A stretch of DNA of 64,000 nucleotides from Shouchella rhizosphaerae (GCF_900142675.1 NZ_FRBS01000003.1:1-64000); one strand, 5' to 3'; counted from the first letter of the stretch, positions 16,177 to 26,504 are shown. Program-made: numbers and translations. The notes: generated by a model from the sequence alone, not told the origin.

Positions 16177-16572
16177 GTGCCTGATCAACGAAATGAACAA
16201 AGCCCGTTTGAGGCTTTAGGTGGGGAAGAAAAGATAAGCGAACTTGTCGATGCTTTTTATCGCTACATCGCGGCTCATGAAGACGTTCGCCACCTTTTTC
16301 CTGAAGACCTGACTCATACAGCATACAAACAAAAGCGGTTTTTAACGCAATTTTTCGGCGGTCCACCGCTCTATACAGAAGAGTTTGGGCACCCGAGACT
16401 AAGAGCGCGGCATATGCCGTTTGTCATCTCTCCTGTCCAAGCTGAAGCTTGGCTTTCCTGTATGGAGCGTGCCATGGACGACGTGCATTTATCAGGCGAC
16501 ATCCGTGATTATATGATGCATCGGCTTAGGCTTACTGCACATCATATGGTTAATCACCCAACGCCGGGATAA
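16177..16572 (+). CDS. yjbI: Truncated hemoglobin, group II (YjbI)
   Basis: A 131-residue heme protein of the 2/2 globin fold, group II. FYRYIAAHEDVRHLFPED covers helix B and the CD region. RARHMPFVISP has the proximal histidine, and AEAWLSCM carries the group II Trp. It starts at GTG behind AAAGGAG. It is followed 17 bases later by spxH, the same pairing as in B. subtilis. An oxygen/peroxide or NO-related role linked to Spx stress control is inferred from context. Confidence 0.92.
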   Translation: MPDQRNEQSPFEALGGEEKISELVDAFYRYIAAHEDVRHLFPEDLTHTAYKQKRFLTQFFGGPPLYTEEFGHPRLRARHMPFVISPVQAEAWLSCMERAMDDVHLSGDIRDYMMHRLRLTAHHMVNHPTPG

Positions 16573-16589
16573 AAGAAAGGAGTTGGCCC

Positions 16590-17492
16590 ATGAACGCCAA
16601 ACATCGCGTGACTAGCCATTGTGACCATGAACTCGGGATTTGCGGCATTTCTCCCGAGGCAAATGAAGCGCTGCCTGCCAAAAAACCATTGGAGATTTAC
16701 ACCTTTATTGATCCGCTGTGCGCTCAATGCTGGTCGATGGAGCCGATTCTAAAGAAGCTCAAAGTCGAATATGGTCATTATTTCCGAATACGGGTCCTGC
16801 TTGCTGGAAAGTTGAATGTGTGGAATGCGTGCGAAGCAGGCAAAGCCAAATATACACGCCCGCCGGTATGGGTGAAAGGTGTATCATCCTCAAATATGCC
16901 TTACGCCGGGGATATAAAACTTAGTGATTTTCATCCATATAAAGCTTCACTTGCGATAAAAGCAGCAGAACTACAAGGACCAAAGGCTGGCCACCGCTTT
17001 TTGCGCAAGCTGCGAGAAACGTTGTTTTTACAAAAACAAAACATTACCAATGAAGACGTGCTAAAAGCATGCGCCAATGCTGCCGGACTGGACGTTGATG
17101 CTTTTATAGCCGACCTTCATTCACCGAGCGCCGCCAAAGCGCTTCAGTGTGACGTGCAAACGACGAACGAGATGGACGTTGACACCGTTCCGACTTTTGT
17201 TTTCTTTAATGACAATTCGGAAGAAGCAGGCATTAAAATTTCCGGCCAGTATCCATTTTCGATTTATGTCCAGTTATTGGAAGACATGCTTGGCTTCGTA
17301 CCAGTAAAAGCGACTCCACCGACTCTCGAGGGGTTGTTGCAAACATATGGTTTTTTAGCCACTGCGGAAGTAGCAATGGTTTTGGATTTGAGTAGCGAAG
17401 AAGCAGAAAAAAAGCTAAAGACACTCATGTTACAGCAAAAAGTAGAAGCTGTCCCTTATGAATACGGGACTTTTTGGAAATGGTTAATGTAA
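16590..17492 (+). CDS. spxH: SpxH (YjbH), ClpXP adaptor for Spx
   Basis: Adaptor that delivers Spx to ClpXP for degradation. The 300-residue protein has a DsbA/thioredoxin-like fold with C44-x2-C47 in DPLCAQCWSME, and a Cys/His-rich N-terminus (HCDHELGIC) that binds zinc in the B. subtilis protein. The conserved VDTVPTFVFF and SGQYPFSIYVQLLEDML segments follow. ATG has AAAGGAG. Spx itself is encoded 2.8 kb away (20260), so target and adaptor are near each other. A terminator follows. Confidence 0.92.
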   Translation: MNAKHRVTSHCDHELGICGISPEANEALPAKKPLEIYTFIDPLCAQCWSMEPILKKLKVEYGHYFRIRVLLAGKLNVWNACEAGKAKYTRPPVWVKGVSSSNMPYAGDIKLSDFHPYKASLAIKAAELQGPKAGHRFLRKLRETLFLQKQNITNEDVLKACANAAGLDVDAFIADLHSPSAAKALQCDVQTTNEMDVDTVPTFVFFNDNSEEAGIKISGQYPFSIYVQLLEDMLGFVPVKATPPTLEGLLQTYGFLATAEVAMVLDLSSEEAEKKLKTLMLQQKVEAVPYEYGTFWKWLM

Positions 17493-17537
17493 GGGTACAG
17501 CCTAGGCAGGGTCCTTTCTTTTTCGTCCAAAACACCA

Positions 17538-17571
17538 AAAGGCTGTCCGCTTATAAAGCAGACAGCCTTCC
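17538..17571 (+). terminator. Terminator after spxH
   Basis: AAGGCTGTC pairs with GACAGCCTT, with an inner GCTT/AAGC stem, followed by a short C/T tract. The rest of the gap to 17781 shows no gene. Confidence 0.6.
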
Positions 17572-17781
17572 TATTAATCGAAGAGAATGTGAGTTGCAAC
17601 ACTTCTATTCTACTGAAAAAAACAAGCAGAAGCAACAAGAAATTTAATTGACAAGTTTGTACAATGAACCACACATAGTTTCCATTCCTAGGCATATGTT
17701 ATACAAACACGCTTCTGGCATATACGAAAACATCGTTATCGCCGTATCCTATTTTGTGTAAAAAGGGTGTGGAGATTCGAA

Positions 17782-17961
17782 ATGAAACGGAAACTATTGC
17801 TTCGCATTGCGCTCGTCCTCATTGCCTTTTATTTGTATATTCTTGGGCTGCTGCACCTTTTTCCAATTTGGGTAGCCGTTCCGCTATTATTCATCGCGCT
17901 TTTTTGCTTATTCCGGCCGTTAAAAAAGAAACCGCGTTTTAAAGGATACCGCCCTCGTTAA
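17782..17961 (+). CDS. Small two-helix membrane protein
   Basis: A 59-residue hydrophobic protein I do not recognise. MKRKLLLR is followed by two membrane spans (about residues 8-27 and 30-46), then a strongly basic tail FRPLKKKPRFKGYRPR. ATG lies seven bases after GGAG; an in-frame ATG at 17767 is less well placed. In B. subtilis pepF occupies this interval between spxH and coiA. Confidence 0.6.
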   Translation: MKRKLLLRIALVLIAFYLYILGLLHLFPIWVAVPLLFIALFCLFRPLKKKPRFKGYRPR

Positions 17962-18016
17962 CAAAGAATTGTTTAAACAACTAACCGCATCACTTTCTTT
18001 CAATGCATTTTTGTCC

Positions 18017-19225
18017 CTATATGCTGGCCTCTTTTCCTTGCTTCGTTTCGGCTTCACCAGCATGCTTATGGTGTGCTAACAACCATTCATGCCAGCAACG
18101 GAGAAAATGCTGTTCTTTTTCCTTTCCGCTACAAGAAAGGATTTCCTCATCGCTTTTTATAAAAGTGGCAGGAGCGATCTTTTTCAACAAACCAAATACT
18201 TCAAGCAAAGCTAGATATTCGCGGGCTAGGTGGGAAGTGACTTTTTTCGGGTTGCAGTAAGGTTTGAAAGGGTGGCGGAACTGCCGCAAACAAGACGACA
18301 ATAACACAGCGATTTGGGTAAGCGTACGTGGAGCACTATTAAAAGCATGACACAAATAAGCATGAATAAACGATGTCTGCCATAGAAACGGGGAAACTTG
18401 GAGATAGCGTTGAGTTGGCAAGGGCCAGCCAGCAGTAAGCGGAATATCGGTTAGTTGAAACGTTCCAAGCAAGTGCACGAACAATCGATTGCGGTGAACG
18501 TTGTTTTTGACTTGCTGGCGATAGGCAGACAAGCTATCTGTATAACAAACAGACAGTGGCGGGGGGTGGCGCAAATCGCTTAATGTTAAACGTTCGAGAG
18601 CAATAAACGATGGGGTAGCAAGTGCTAAGGAAGGGAGAACAGCCACTACATGACGGAGCAAACATACTTGTTCAGTATGAGCGTCTAAATAAATAAAAAA
18701 TGGTTCCCTTTTGGCATATTGGAGCCCATACCATTCAAATTGGTGGATTTGGAACATTTGCCGCCGCTTCCGTTTTAAACGGTTTCCTCCGAAAATCCAA
18801 ACTGGGGAAATGCCTTGGCGTGCGTACAAAGTATTGCGTTCATATAACGTTTTGGCGGAAAGGGTAGCACATTGGAATTCCAGTGCAAGCGGCGAGGAAG
18901 CTTCAATGTAAACATCCGGTCGTTGCTTTGACTCCCTTAAATACGTTTCCAATTGTGTTGCTTTGTTCTGCTTGGCCGCCCAGTGAAACAGCAATTGTTT
19001 TCCACGTACATGCTCATCCGACTCCCCTTCCCCTCCAGATGGGCACTGCTCACTTTTTTGGTGGGCAAAATGCCAACGTCTTTTTGTTCCAAGTCGCATC
19101 CTTACTTGTTGGTTGCAAATTGGACAACGAAAACGCCCTGCTTTTTGTAAGTACCGCCATTCTGAATAACTGCGCTTATCGGTAAAACGAATAAGGCGAT
19201 CGTTTTCATCTAAAGCTTGAAGCAA
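18017..19225 (-). CDS. coiA: Competence protein CoiA
   Basis: CoiA-family competence protein, needed for efficient transformation and thought to act on incoming DNA. The 402-residue protein has a zinc-finger-like N-terminus (C34-x2-C37, H52, H55, C61), a PD-(D/E)xK-type nuclease core (RPDVYIEASSPLALEFQCA: Asp, Glu and Gln), and a long His/Leu-rich C-terminal part. I prefer TTG 19225, eight bases after AAGGAG; GTG 19234 is nearly inside the ribosome site. Its neighbour mecA controls competence. Confidence 0.9.
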   Translation of the reverse strand: MLQALDENDRLIRFTDKRSYSEWRYLQKAGRFRCPICNQQVRMRLGTKRRWHFAHQKSEQCPSGGEGESDEHVRGKQLLFHWAAKQNKATQLETYLRESKQRPDVYIEASSPLALEFQCATLSAKTLYERNTLYARQGISPVWIFGGNRLKRKRRQMFQIHQFEWYGLQYAKREPFFIYLDAHTEQVCLLRHVVAVLPSLALATPSFIALERLTLSDLRHPPPLSVCYTDSLSAYRQQVKNNVHRNRLFVHLLGTFQLTDIPLTAGWPLPTQRYLQVSPFLWQTSFIHAYLCHAFNSAPRTLTQIAVLLSSCLRQFRHPFKPYCNPKKVTSHLAREYLALLEVFGLLKKIAPATFIKSDEEILSCSGKEKEQHFLRCWHEWLLAHHKHAGEAETKQGKEASI

Positions 19226-19284
19226 TGACCACACTCCTTTCTTCTTTTTTTATTTAAACCAATCTTACGTTTATCCTTTTTTTG

Positions 19285-19313
19285 CGCAAAAAAAAGAGCC
19301 TATTATGGCTCTT
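19285..19313 (-). terminator. Terminator downstream of mecA
   Basis: On the minus strand AAGAGCC pairs with GGCTCTT, followed by a run of eight T. It lies 95 bases after the mecA stop. Confidence 0.75.
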
Positions 19314-19407
19314 ATAGACGGTAACAAACGCTCGCTAACGTCGTTGGCGTAAATCCCTTGCCTTCACTCTCTCGGCTAACAAGCGTATTCTAGCAGCCTG
19401 AACGGAC

Positions 19408-20037
19408 TTAGGAAAAAGTTGAATAGAGCTTCGCTAAAGCGGTCTCTGGCATAATGACTTTGCCATACTCCTGAAGCCTGTGAATCGTTAATTCTGATTC
19501 ATAGCCATACTCAAGCATCCTGCTCAACAAATTGTCTTGTTCATCCTCTGTATAAAGATCGTTCGTGAATTGGACATGCAAGAAATAACGGCCTTCGTAG
19601 TGGTACAGTGTATTAAGCACTCGCTCAGGGCGAACAGCTTTGCTTAAAGAGATTACATCTTCGAGCTCTTTAAAACCAATAATCAGCTCGAGACTATCTA
19701 GCTCGTTCTCTTCAAGCGTGTGGACTGGAACATCTTCCTGCTCGTCTGTTTCCATGTCCTCTTTCACAGGAATTTCTAATTTTACATTGCCATCTGACAA
19801 TTGCCCACGTGTAACGAGAATTTCCAACCCTTTATCATGGGCATGAACTTGAATCCAGAGCGGGCCATCTAGTTCAAATTCATCCCTGTCGCTTGCTTCG
19901 TGCATCATATCATAAAAAAGTTCTTCACCACGTTCACGGTTATACCAAATTTCTTCACGCTCAAAACCACGTGCTTCAATATCCTTATACGTGATGAAAA
20001 ACCGAATAGTTGAGTCATTTACTCGTTCGATTTCCAT
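19408..20037 (-). CDS. mecA: MecA, adaptor protein for ClpC
   Basis: MecA brings ComK and other targets to the ClpC ATPase for ClpCP degradation, so it holds competence off. Of 209 residues, the N-terminal target-binding domain begins MEIERVNDSTIRFFITYKDI. An acidic linker (EDMETDEQEDVPVHTLEENE) leads to the C-terminal ClpC-binding domain from about residue 115. ATG start. It lies between coiA and spx as in B. subtilis. Confidence 0.95.
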   Translation of the reverse strand: MEIERVNDSTIRFFITYKDIEARGFEREEIWYNRERGEELFYDMMHEASDRDEFELDGPLWIQVHAHDKGLEILVTRGQLSDGNVKLEIPVKEDMETDEQEDVPVHTLEENELDSLELIIGFKELEDVISLSKAVRPERVLNTLYHYEGRYFLHVQFTNDLYTEDEQDNLLSRMLEYGYESELTIHRLQEYGKVIMPETALAKLYSTFS

Positions 20038-20225
20038 ACTCGCTCCCCCTCCTGTAATCTTAACATTAGGTAGCCTTTATCAAGGAAACAGTGAGCTTGC
20101 CTTCCTTGTTCCTATTGTATGATAACTAGCCGAAAAATGGAATCCATCTGCTTTCTGACGGGTGCAAACGTATTTTGTTAGTTCTTTATTCTCTCGCATG
20201 CCGTGGTCAATGTCAAGAAAAATAA

Positions 20226-20255
20226 AACCTTCTACAGAGGTTTCTGTAGAAGGTT
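20226..20255 (-). terminator. Terminator of spx
   Basis: AACCTTCTACAGA pairs exactly with TCTGTAGAAGGTT around a 4-base loop. On the minus strand it is followed by TTATTTTTC, four bases after the spx stop codon. Confidence 0.9.
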
Positions 20256-20259
20256 CGTA

Positions 20260-20676
<417 letters not shown>

Positions 20677-20724
20677 TCAAAGTGTGACAAGTGTATCCGT
20701 TATCGTTCGCTTCATCACCATTTT

Positions 20725-20753
20725 ATTATACAAGTTTGTTCAACTGTTGTATA
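20725..20753 (-). promoter_or_regulatory. SigA promoter upstream of spx
   Basis: On the minus strand a consensus TATAAT (20725-20730) lies 17 bases after TATACA, a 4/6 match to the -35 box (20748-20753). The start codon is 70 bases downstream. The remainder of 20656-20854 holds no visible gene. Confidence 0.55.
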
Positions 20754-20854
20754 GAGTCGTTGCAAAAAACTTATACAAAGATTGAACAAAAACTATGGGA
20801 AATCCTCTTATTAATGCACACTTCCCGACATTGCCTAACCATAAACCTATTTTC

Positions 20855-20889
20855 AGAAAAAAATCCGCCAGTACGGCGTACGGCGGATT
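20855..20889 (-). terminator. Terminator of the yjbC unit
   Basis: AATCCGCC pairs with GGCGGATT, with an inner GTAC-GGC-GTAC stem. On the minus strand seven T residues follow. It overlaps the stop codon of the 45-residue gene. Confidence 0.88.
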
Positions 20890-21025
20890 ACGCAATGCTT
20901 TTTTTCGATTGGGGATAAGGATATTCCTGCGGACGACGGTTTTTCAAATTGTCTAGCTGCTTTTTAAAAGCATCTTTCCACGCTAGGCGCTTTCGTTTTT
21001 GTTTAGCTTTCTTTTTTTGTTTCAT
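20888..21025 (-). CDS. 45-residue very basic protein
   Basis: Not recognised. The protein starts MKQKKKAKQKRKRLAWKDAF and ends PYPQSKKSIA; the first third is almost all Lys/Arg/Gln. ATG lies after GGGAGGG. An in-frame ATG at 21082 would overlap yjbC and lacks a ribosome site. It follows yjbC by about 50 bases and shares its terminator, so the two are probably co-transcribed. Nucleic-acid or ribosome binding is possible from charge alone. Confidence 0.6.
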   Translation of the reverse strand: MKQKKKAKQKRKRLAWKDAFKKQLDNLKNRRPQEYPYPQSKKSIA

Positions 21026-21074
21026 AGCGCTTCGCCCTCCCGTTTTTTTTGTCAGGAGCCTACTGTTCACCGTC

Positions 21075-21620
21075 TTAATCATTTAATGTTAATACTTCAT
21101 CAACTGCTTCATAGGATTCTCCATACAACGTTTTATCTTTATACGTATGGATGTTCTCATACGTGTGCTTCATTTTCTCATATATACTATTCTCATCTTC
21201 ATTCTCTGGTGACCAATAAAGGATTTCTAATTCCGTCACTTTATTTGTCGCAAGAGAACGACGACGATAGCCAATTGATTTGGCATGTTTAAACCCTTCA
21301 CGACTATAAAAGCGCTGTCGCTTTTGCGTATCCGTGTCTCTATAATCGATAGGCTCCACTTCAAGTATAATCGGTTTTTGCTTTTTTTTCAATCGCTCTA
21401 ATAGCTTTTTCCCCAGTCCTTCTCCTCTAGCCTGCTTTGCCACAAACAAGTAATCGACAAAGATAAAGTCATCGGTCTCGACGTACATCATCACATGGTT
21501 ATCGCTCTCTTCCTTATGATAAATGTCTCCCTTTTCTTTTAATAACAGTTCCATATGCTGTTTTGACTTCATTTCCTCAACAGGAAAATATTCAGCAAGC
21601 TTCTCATACCAAGTTGCCAT
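21075..21620 (-). CDS. yjbC: GNAT-type acetyltransferase YjbC
   Basis: A 181-residue N-acetyltransferase-like protein, YjbC by sequence pattern and by lying upstream of spx. The acetyl-CoA loop is in DYLFVAKQARGEGLGKKLLERL (about residues 57-78), and RFYSREGFKHAKS is the usual GNAT end motif. A Glu/Lys-rich C-terminal extension follows. I chose ATG 21620, seven bases after GGAGG, over ATG 21626. In B. subtilis yjbC is a stress-induced gene just ahead of spx; here a terminator separates them. Confidence 0.82.
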   Translation of the reverse strand: MATWYEKLAEYFPVEEMKSKQHMELLLKEKGDIYHKEESDNHVMMYVETDDFIFVDYLFVAKQARGEGLGKKLLERLKKKQKPIILEVEPIDYRDTDTQKRQRFYSREGFKHAKSIGYRRRSLATNKVTELEILYWSPENEDENSIYEKMKHTYENIHTYKDKTLYGESYEAVDEVLTLND

Positions 21621-21711
21621 TTTCATGCCTCCATTTCTTCGTTTTTTACATACTCATTTATATAGCCATTTTCATCTTTGTCCTAAACCCATCATTTAGT
21701 TTGCCCTATTG

Positions 21712-21742
21712 GCCCAAAAAAAAAGCAGCTGAAGCTGCTTTT
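21712..21742 (-). terminator. Terminator of the DUF4015 gene
   Basis: AAAAGCAGC pairs with GCTGCTTTT around TGAA, followed on the minus strand by a long T run. It overlaps the stop codon. Confidence 0.88.
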
Positions 21743-22973
21743 ACGGATTGTCGTAATCGACCCCTTGAGTGTAAGTGTTGCCTGCATTCCACAATAAAAA
21801 TTCGTTAATGTCATTTTCATACAAAGCACGGATTTGCGCTTCTACTTCCTCTTTTCCGTACTGTAAGTAATTGCCCGACCCTAAGTAGCTAGCAGTAAAG
21901 TCTTGAATCCATGGCCGCGACACTGGCTTCTTATCTTCTAGCTGCTCTAAAAGCCCGTTTTCCAATTTGGCATAGCCATCTGTTAGCTCATAAGGGTACA
22001 AGTCAGGCTTGTCCAATCCTTCAAAAGACGTCCAATGGCTTGGATAAATCATCGAAGAAATGACATCGACATTCTCCGATATTTTCAAGAAGTTTTGCCC
22101 AATTCCCGGCGCCTCAGGCACGGTTGCGGCATAGCCGAAAATATCAACGGATACATCTACATGGTAGACGCTAAGTTTTTCTCGGGCGTATGCGACAAAA
22201 TCGGTGACTGCGTTTACACGGCGTTGCACATTGTCAATTTCGTCATCTCCGTATTTTCCTGTCTCATATTCCAGCGTTTCATCACGGTTTTCAAATCCTT
22301 CTGGAAAACGGACATAATCAAACTGGATTTCTCGGAACCCCATTTGTGCTGCTTCCTCGGCAATGCCGACATTATACTCCCATACTTCCTCTAAAAATGG
22401 ATTGACAAATGCTTCTTTCCTGCCATTTTTCCAGACGGAGCCGTTTTCTTTAAACGAAAGCTCTGGTTTCATTTCAGCTAAAGTCGTATCTTTAAAAACA
22501 ACAATTCGGGCAATTGGATAAATCTCGTTTTCTTCAAGAACATTCATCATTTCCTCAGGGTCGTTTATGTATTTCTTTGCAATGTTGTAATAAGGCGAAC
22601 TCTCGTCAGGCATATATGTAATATTGCCATGATCATCTTTAATGTCGATGACCATCGCATTAAGCCCTGTTTCACCGACGAAATCAACAAGCGAGTGAAA
22701 GCGCTCTCCTCCTGCAGAGTGACCAGACACATAAATTCCCCTCACTCCGTCTTCTGGATAATTGAACGTGTACCCTGACTGATTGGCAAAGCGCGTTGAG
22801 AGCTTCGGGGTTTCAAACAGCGTTTGGCCAACAAGCTTATGGCCATGTACAAGCATCCCGTTACCCGATGTCGCTTCAACACTTCCCCCGTTAACACCAA
22901 CTAGCAATGAAGCAGATAACAGAGCAGAGCAGCCGACTTTCATCCATTTACACACACATACACTCCCTTTCAT
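21741..22973 (-). CDS. Secreted DUF4015 (putative glycoside hydrolase) protein
   Basis: A 410-residue secreted protein with a putative TIM-barrel glycosyl hydrolase-like DUF4015 domain. A signal peptide (about residues 10-35: MKVGCSALLSASLLVGV) is followed by GVRGIYVSGHSAGG, NAMVIDIKDDHGNITY, REIQFDYVRFPEG and VSVDIFGYAA, the conserved strands with acidic residues at their ends. Substrate unknown; a cell-wall or extracellular polymer is likely. ATG 22973 follows AGGATTAAGG; GTG about seven codons later has a better ribosome site. It directly follows a small HTH gene (2-base gap). Confidence 0.82.
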   Translation of the reverse strand: MKGSVCVCKWMKVGCSALLSASLLVGVNGGSVEATSGNGMLVHGHKLVGQTLFETPKLSTRFANQSGYTFNYPEDGVRGIYVSGHSAGGERFHSLVDFVGETGLNAMVIDIKDDHGNITYMPDESSPYYNIAKKYINDPEEMMNVLEENEIYPIARIVVFKDTTLAEMKPELSFKENGSVWKNGRKEAFVNPFLEEVWEYNVGIAEEAAQMGFREIQFDYVRFPEGFENRDETLEYETGKYGDDEIDNVQRRVNAVTDFVAYAREKLSVYHVDVSVDIFGYAATVPEAPGIGQNFLKISENVDVISSMIYPSHWTSFEGLDKPDLYPYELTDGYAKLENGLLEQLEDKKPVSRPWIQDFTASYLGSGNYLQYGKEEVEAQIRALYENDINEFLLWNAGNTYTQGVDYDNP

Positions 22974-22975
22974 CC

Positions 22976-23203
22976 TTAATCCTCATCATGGGCATCCCAA
23001 TCATCTGGAATCTCCTCTTCTTCTTTCATATACTGCCTGTGCCTTTTTTCCAGCTGTTCTTTAAGCTTTTCAAACTGTGTTTTGTTAAAAAGCCACGTTT
23101 CTCCGTCATAAACGCCACGTATATTTCCAAGATGAGCTTGTTCCATTAAATAAGACTGAGTAACGCCAAGATAAGAAGCCAATTCTTGTAGCGAAATATA
23201 CAC
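22976..23203 (-). CDS. Small excisionase/MerR-like HTH protein
   Basis: A 75-residue DNA-binding-type protein. MYISLQELASYLGVTQSYLM is a winged-helix start as in excisionase and MerR families, followed by GNIRGVYDGETWLFNKTQFE and an acidic tail. GTG start behind GGGAGGGAG. It is two bases upstream of the DUF4015 gene, so the two form an operon and it may control it. There are no integrase or attachment-site signs nearby, so a phage excisionase role is unlikely. Confidence 0.72.
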   Translation of the reverse strand: MYISLQELASYLGVTQSYLMEQAHLGNIRGVYDGETWLFNKTQFEKLKEQLEKRHRQYMKEEEEIPDDWDAHDED

Positions 23204-23336
23204 AGCCTCTCCCTCCCTCGCCCAATAAAGGATGACATCGTTCAGGCATTTCCCCTATCGGAAATTGTCCCTTTTGCTTGCTACATACCCTATTTGCTCG
23301 AAGAAAAAACAATCTGGTCAACTGCCCAGATCGTTT

Positions 23337-23987
23337 TTAAATGCCTACTGGCAAAATAAATAAAAATACAAGAAAGAAATGTGAGACAGAGCCTGCCAAC
23401 ACAAACAAATGCCAAATCGCATGGTGATACAAAAATCCACGCCAGACATAAAAAATCGTCCCAGCGGTGTAAAAAAGCCCACCAAGCACCAACAGCCATA
23501 TGCCTCCACTAGGCAGGGTTGACATAATCGGACCCATTGCAAACACGGCAATCCAGCCCATTGCGACATACATGATCGTCGACAACACTAAAAATTTCTT
23601 TACGTAAAAGACTTTAAAGATAATGCCGACAACGGCAATACCCCAGACAATCCCAAATAATGTCCAGCCTAGTGCACCACCGACTAAAATAAATAAAATC
23701 GGCGTGTACGTACCTGCGATAAACAAGTAAATAGCGGCATGATCAAAAATTTCAAATACGTCTTTTGCCTTGCCTGGCTTAAAACTATGGACAAGTGTCG
23801 AAGATAAATATAGGAGCACCATACTTGTGCCATAAATCGTAAAACTAACGATATGCCAAGCAGTACCGTGCATGCTAGAGTAAACAATTAAAAGCACGAG
23901 CGCCAAGATGCTCAAAAGCGCACCAAAACCATGCGTGAGCGCATTGACCAGTTCTTCACGTCTCGAGAAAACGTGGGTATTTGCCAA
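23337..23987 (-). CDS. Hemolysin III / PAQR family membrane protein
   Basis: A seven-helix membrane protein of the HlyIII (YqfA/YplQ) family, 216 residues. Conserved polar residues are in EELVNALTHGFGA, SSTLVHSF, EIFDHAAIYLFIAGTYTPI and the final HHAIWHLFVLAGSVSHF, the His/Asp set proposed to bind metal in this superfamily. I chose TTG 23987 behind AGGGGG; the frame upstream extends to 24083 but would add a poor N-terminus. Its role in non-pathogens is unsettled; 'hemolysin' is a family name only. Confidence 0.85.
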   Translation of the reverse strand: MANTHVFSRREELVNALTHGFGALLSILALVLLIVYSSMHGTAWHIVSFTIYGTSMVLLYLSSTLVHSFKPGKAKDVFEIFDHAAIYLFIAGTYTPILFILVGGALGWTLFGIVWGIAVVGIIFKVFYVKKFLVLSTIMYVAMGWIAVFAMGPIMSTLPSGGIWLLVLGGLFYTAGTIFYVWRGFLYHHAIWHLFVLAGSVSHFFLVFLFILPVGI

Positions 23988-24067
23988 ATAACTTCCCCCT
24001 TTACAACGGTTGGCATTCATTATAGCATAGATTATTAAAAAAATGTGTGGATGGAAGGAGAATGATG

Positions 24068-24607
24068 ATGAGAGAAGTAACACTAGTTGCTCTTTACGAC
24101 CACCACATCGCCCAAAAGTATTTGCAACGCTCTGGCATGGCTCATGCGATTCGCTGTGCTTACCACGCCTGTGCGTTAGCGGTGAATGAAAACGTCAACC
24201 CCGACTTGGCCGCAAAAGCAGCATTTTTACACGATATCGGGCATTATACTTGGTACAAAAACGGCAAATGGGACTACTCGCTTTATAAAGCCTATGATAT
24301 TCATGCCATTAAAGGCGCTGAACGTGCCCATAAATTATTAATCCGTCTTGGGGAACACCCCCGTCATGCAAAAGAAATCGCATTGGCCATTTTGCTGCAT
24401 ACAGACTCTTACTTGCCTAACGGAGAGCTTGCCCTCAGCCCGTTGCAAGCGGTGGTCGCAAAAGCAGATGAACTTGATGAAGAGCCAAAAGGCAGCCATC
24501 ATTACCGAACGATTGAGGAAAAAACGGCACGGCAGTTATTGGCGGAACTTGATAGCCAAATTGACGGCTTTTTACAGGCCGGCGCCAGCAACAGAAAATG
24601 GCGGTAG
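24068..24607 (+). CDS. HD-domain phosphohydrolase
   Basis: A 179-residue HD-superfamily metal-dependent phosphohydrolase. The metal ligands are His in AIRCAYHACALA, the HD pair in AAFLHDIGHYTW, and Asp in VVAKADELDE. Substrate unknown; relatives act on nucleotides. Three ATGs run in a row; the third (24068) has the best spacing from AAGGAG. Its 3' end overlaps the converging thioredoxin-like gene by 36 bases. Confidence 0.82.
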   Translation: MREVTLVALYDHHIAQKYLQRSGMAHAIRCAYHACALAVNENVNPDLAAKAAFLHDIGHYTWYKNGKWDYSLYKAYDIHAIKGAERAHKLLIRLGEHPRHAKEIALAILLHTDSYLPNGELALSPLQAVVAKADELDEEPKGSHHYRTIEEKTARQLLAELDSQIDGFLQAGASNRKWR

Positions 24608-25153
24608 CTCGGTTAGCATCCCTTCATCCATCGCCCCGTTAATGCGTCGGACAATTCTTCCTTCCCTATCGACAATAAGCGTCGTTGGTATACCGAAAAT
24701 TTGATACTGTTTTTGGATGTCCCCCTCTTTATCTAACAGGGGGTCAAACGGCGCGTTAAAATGAGTTAAAAATGCCTTGACTTCTTGTGTGCTTGTCTCT
24801 TCGCTCGTCAAATTGACGGCGACAAAATGATCGCCTTGCTGTCTTAGTCGCTTTTCCGCTTCTACGATCAATGGCATTTCCTCTTGGCACGGGTAACACC
24901 ATGTTGCAAAAAAGTGGACCATTGTATACGAATGGGCTTCCTTTTTTGGATCAAATTCTCCAATGCCTCCAGATAAAGTCGGCAACGCAAAGGTAGGAGC
25001 TGCTTTCCCTTCATGGACCCCTTCTTCCATTGCATGTACAATGGCTTCCACGTGCCGAAAGATCGATTCTGTTTTAAAATGGAACCATCCTACTGCCAGA
25101 ATCGCTGCTACTAGGATGAAAAACAAGATGGACCGTCTGATGGAACGGATCAT
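24572..25153 (-). CDS. Membrane-anchored TlpA/ResA-like thiol-disulfide protein
   Basis: A 193-residue extracytoplasmic thioredoxin-fold protein. An N-terminal anchor (residues about 8-24) is followed by the AhpC/TSA-Redoxin type domain with the active site W85-C86-Y87-P88-C89 and the cis-proline region GIPTTLIVDREG. It likely reduces disulfides outside the membrane, as in cytochrome c maturation or sporulation; no partner gene is adjacent to decide. The ribosome site is weak. Its 3' end overlaps the HD gene convergently. Confidence 0.82.
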   Translation of the reverse strand: MIRSIRRSILFFILVAAILAVGWFHFKTESIFRHVEAIVHAMEEGVHEGKAAPTFALPTLSGGIGEFDPKKEAHSYTMVHFFATWCYPCQEEMPLIVEAEKRLRQQGDHFVAVNLTSEETSTQEVKAFLTHFNAPFDPLLDKEGDIQKQYQIFGIPTTLIVDREGRIVRRINGAMDEGMLTELPPFSVAGAGL

Positions 25154-25199
25154 ACCACTAAAACGCCCTTTCTTGGAGGATGATTAGGAGTGTCTTTCG

Positions 25200-25361
25200 A
25201 TGAACAAGTATCAACTTTGCCAAGCTGTTGCCTGCCTCGCTTTATTGGTGTTCGTCTTTTTTTTGCAAGACGTCCCTTTTTCGCTTTTATGGTTTATCTT
25301 GCTCGTGGCACTCAACCTCGGCTTGCTACTATATAAACGTTTTCAAGGACGAACCCATTAA
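25200..25361 (+). CDS. 53-residue membrane protein
   Basis: Not recognised. The sequence MNKYQLCQAVACLALLVFVF opens a hairpin of two membrane spans (about 7-22 and 27-45), ending YKRFQGRTH. ATG is nine bases after AGGAG. It diverges from the TlpA-like gene and precedes trpS by about 150 bases. Confidence 0.5.
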   Translation: MNKYQLCQAVACLALLVFVFFLQDVPFSLLWFILLVALNLGLLLYKRFQGRTH

Positions 25362-25475
25362 CCCACCTGCCTCTGTAAAAAATAGGGTTCGTTCTAGTGT
25401 ATGTCCCTCTTCCCCCTCTTTATGCATGGCCTTTACCTTATTTAGATGGAAGAGTTGTGTTTGCTTGCATTTTGA

Positions 25476-26504
<1,029 letters not shown>

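Noticed and set aside
18711-19185. Plus-strand open frames opposite coiA
   Set aside because: They are antisense shadows of the coiA codons without ribosome sites.
22976-23203. Phage excisionase interpretation of the small HTH gene
   Set aside because: No integrase, attachment site or phage genes nearby, and it is in an operon with a secreted hydrolase.
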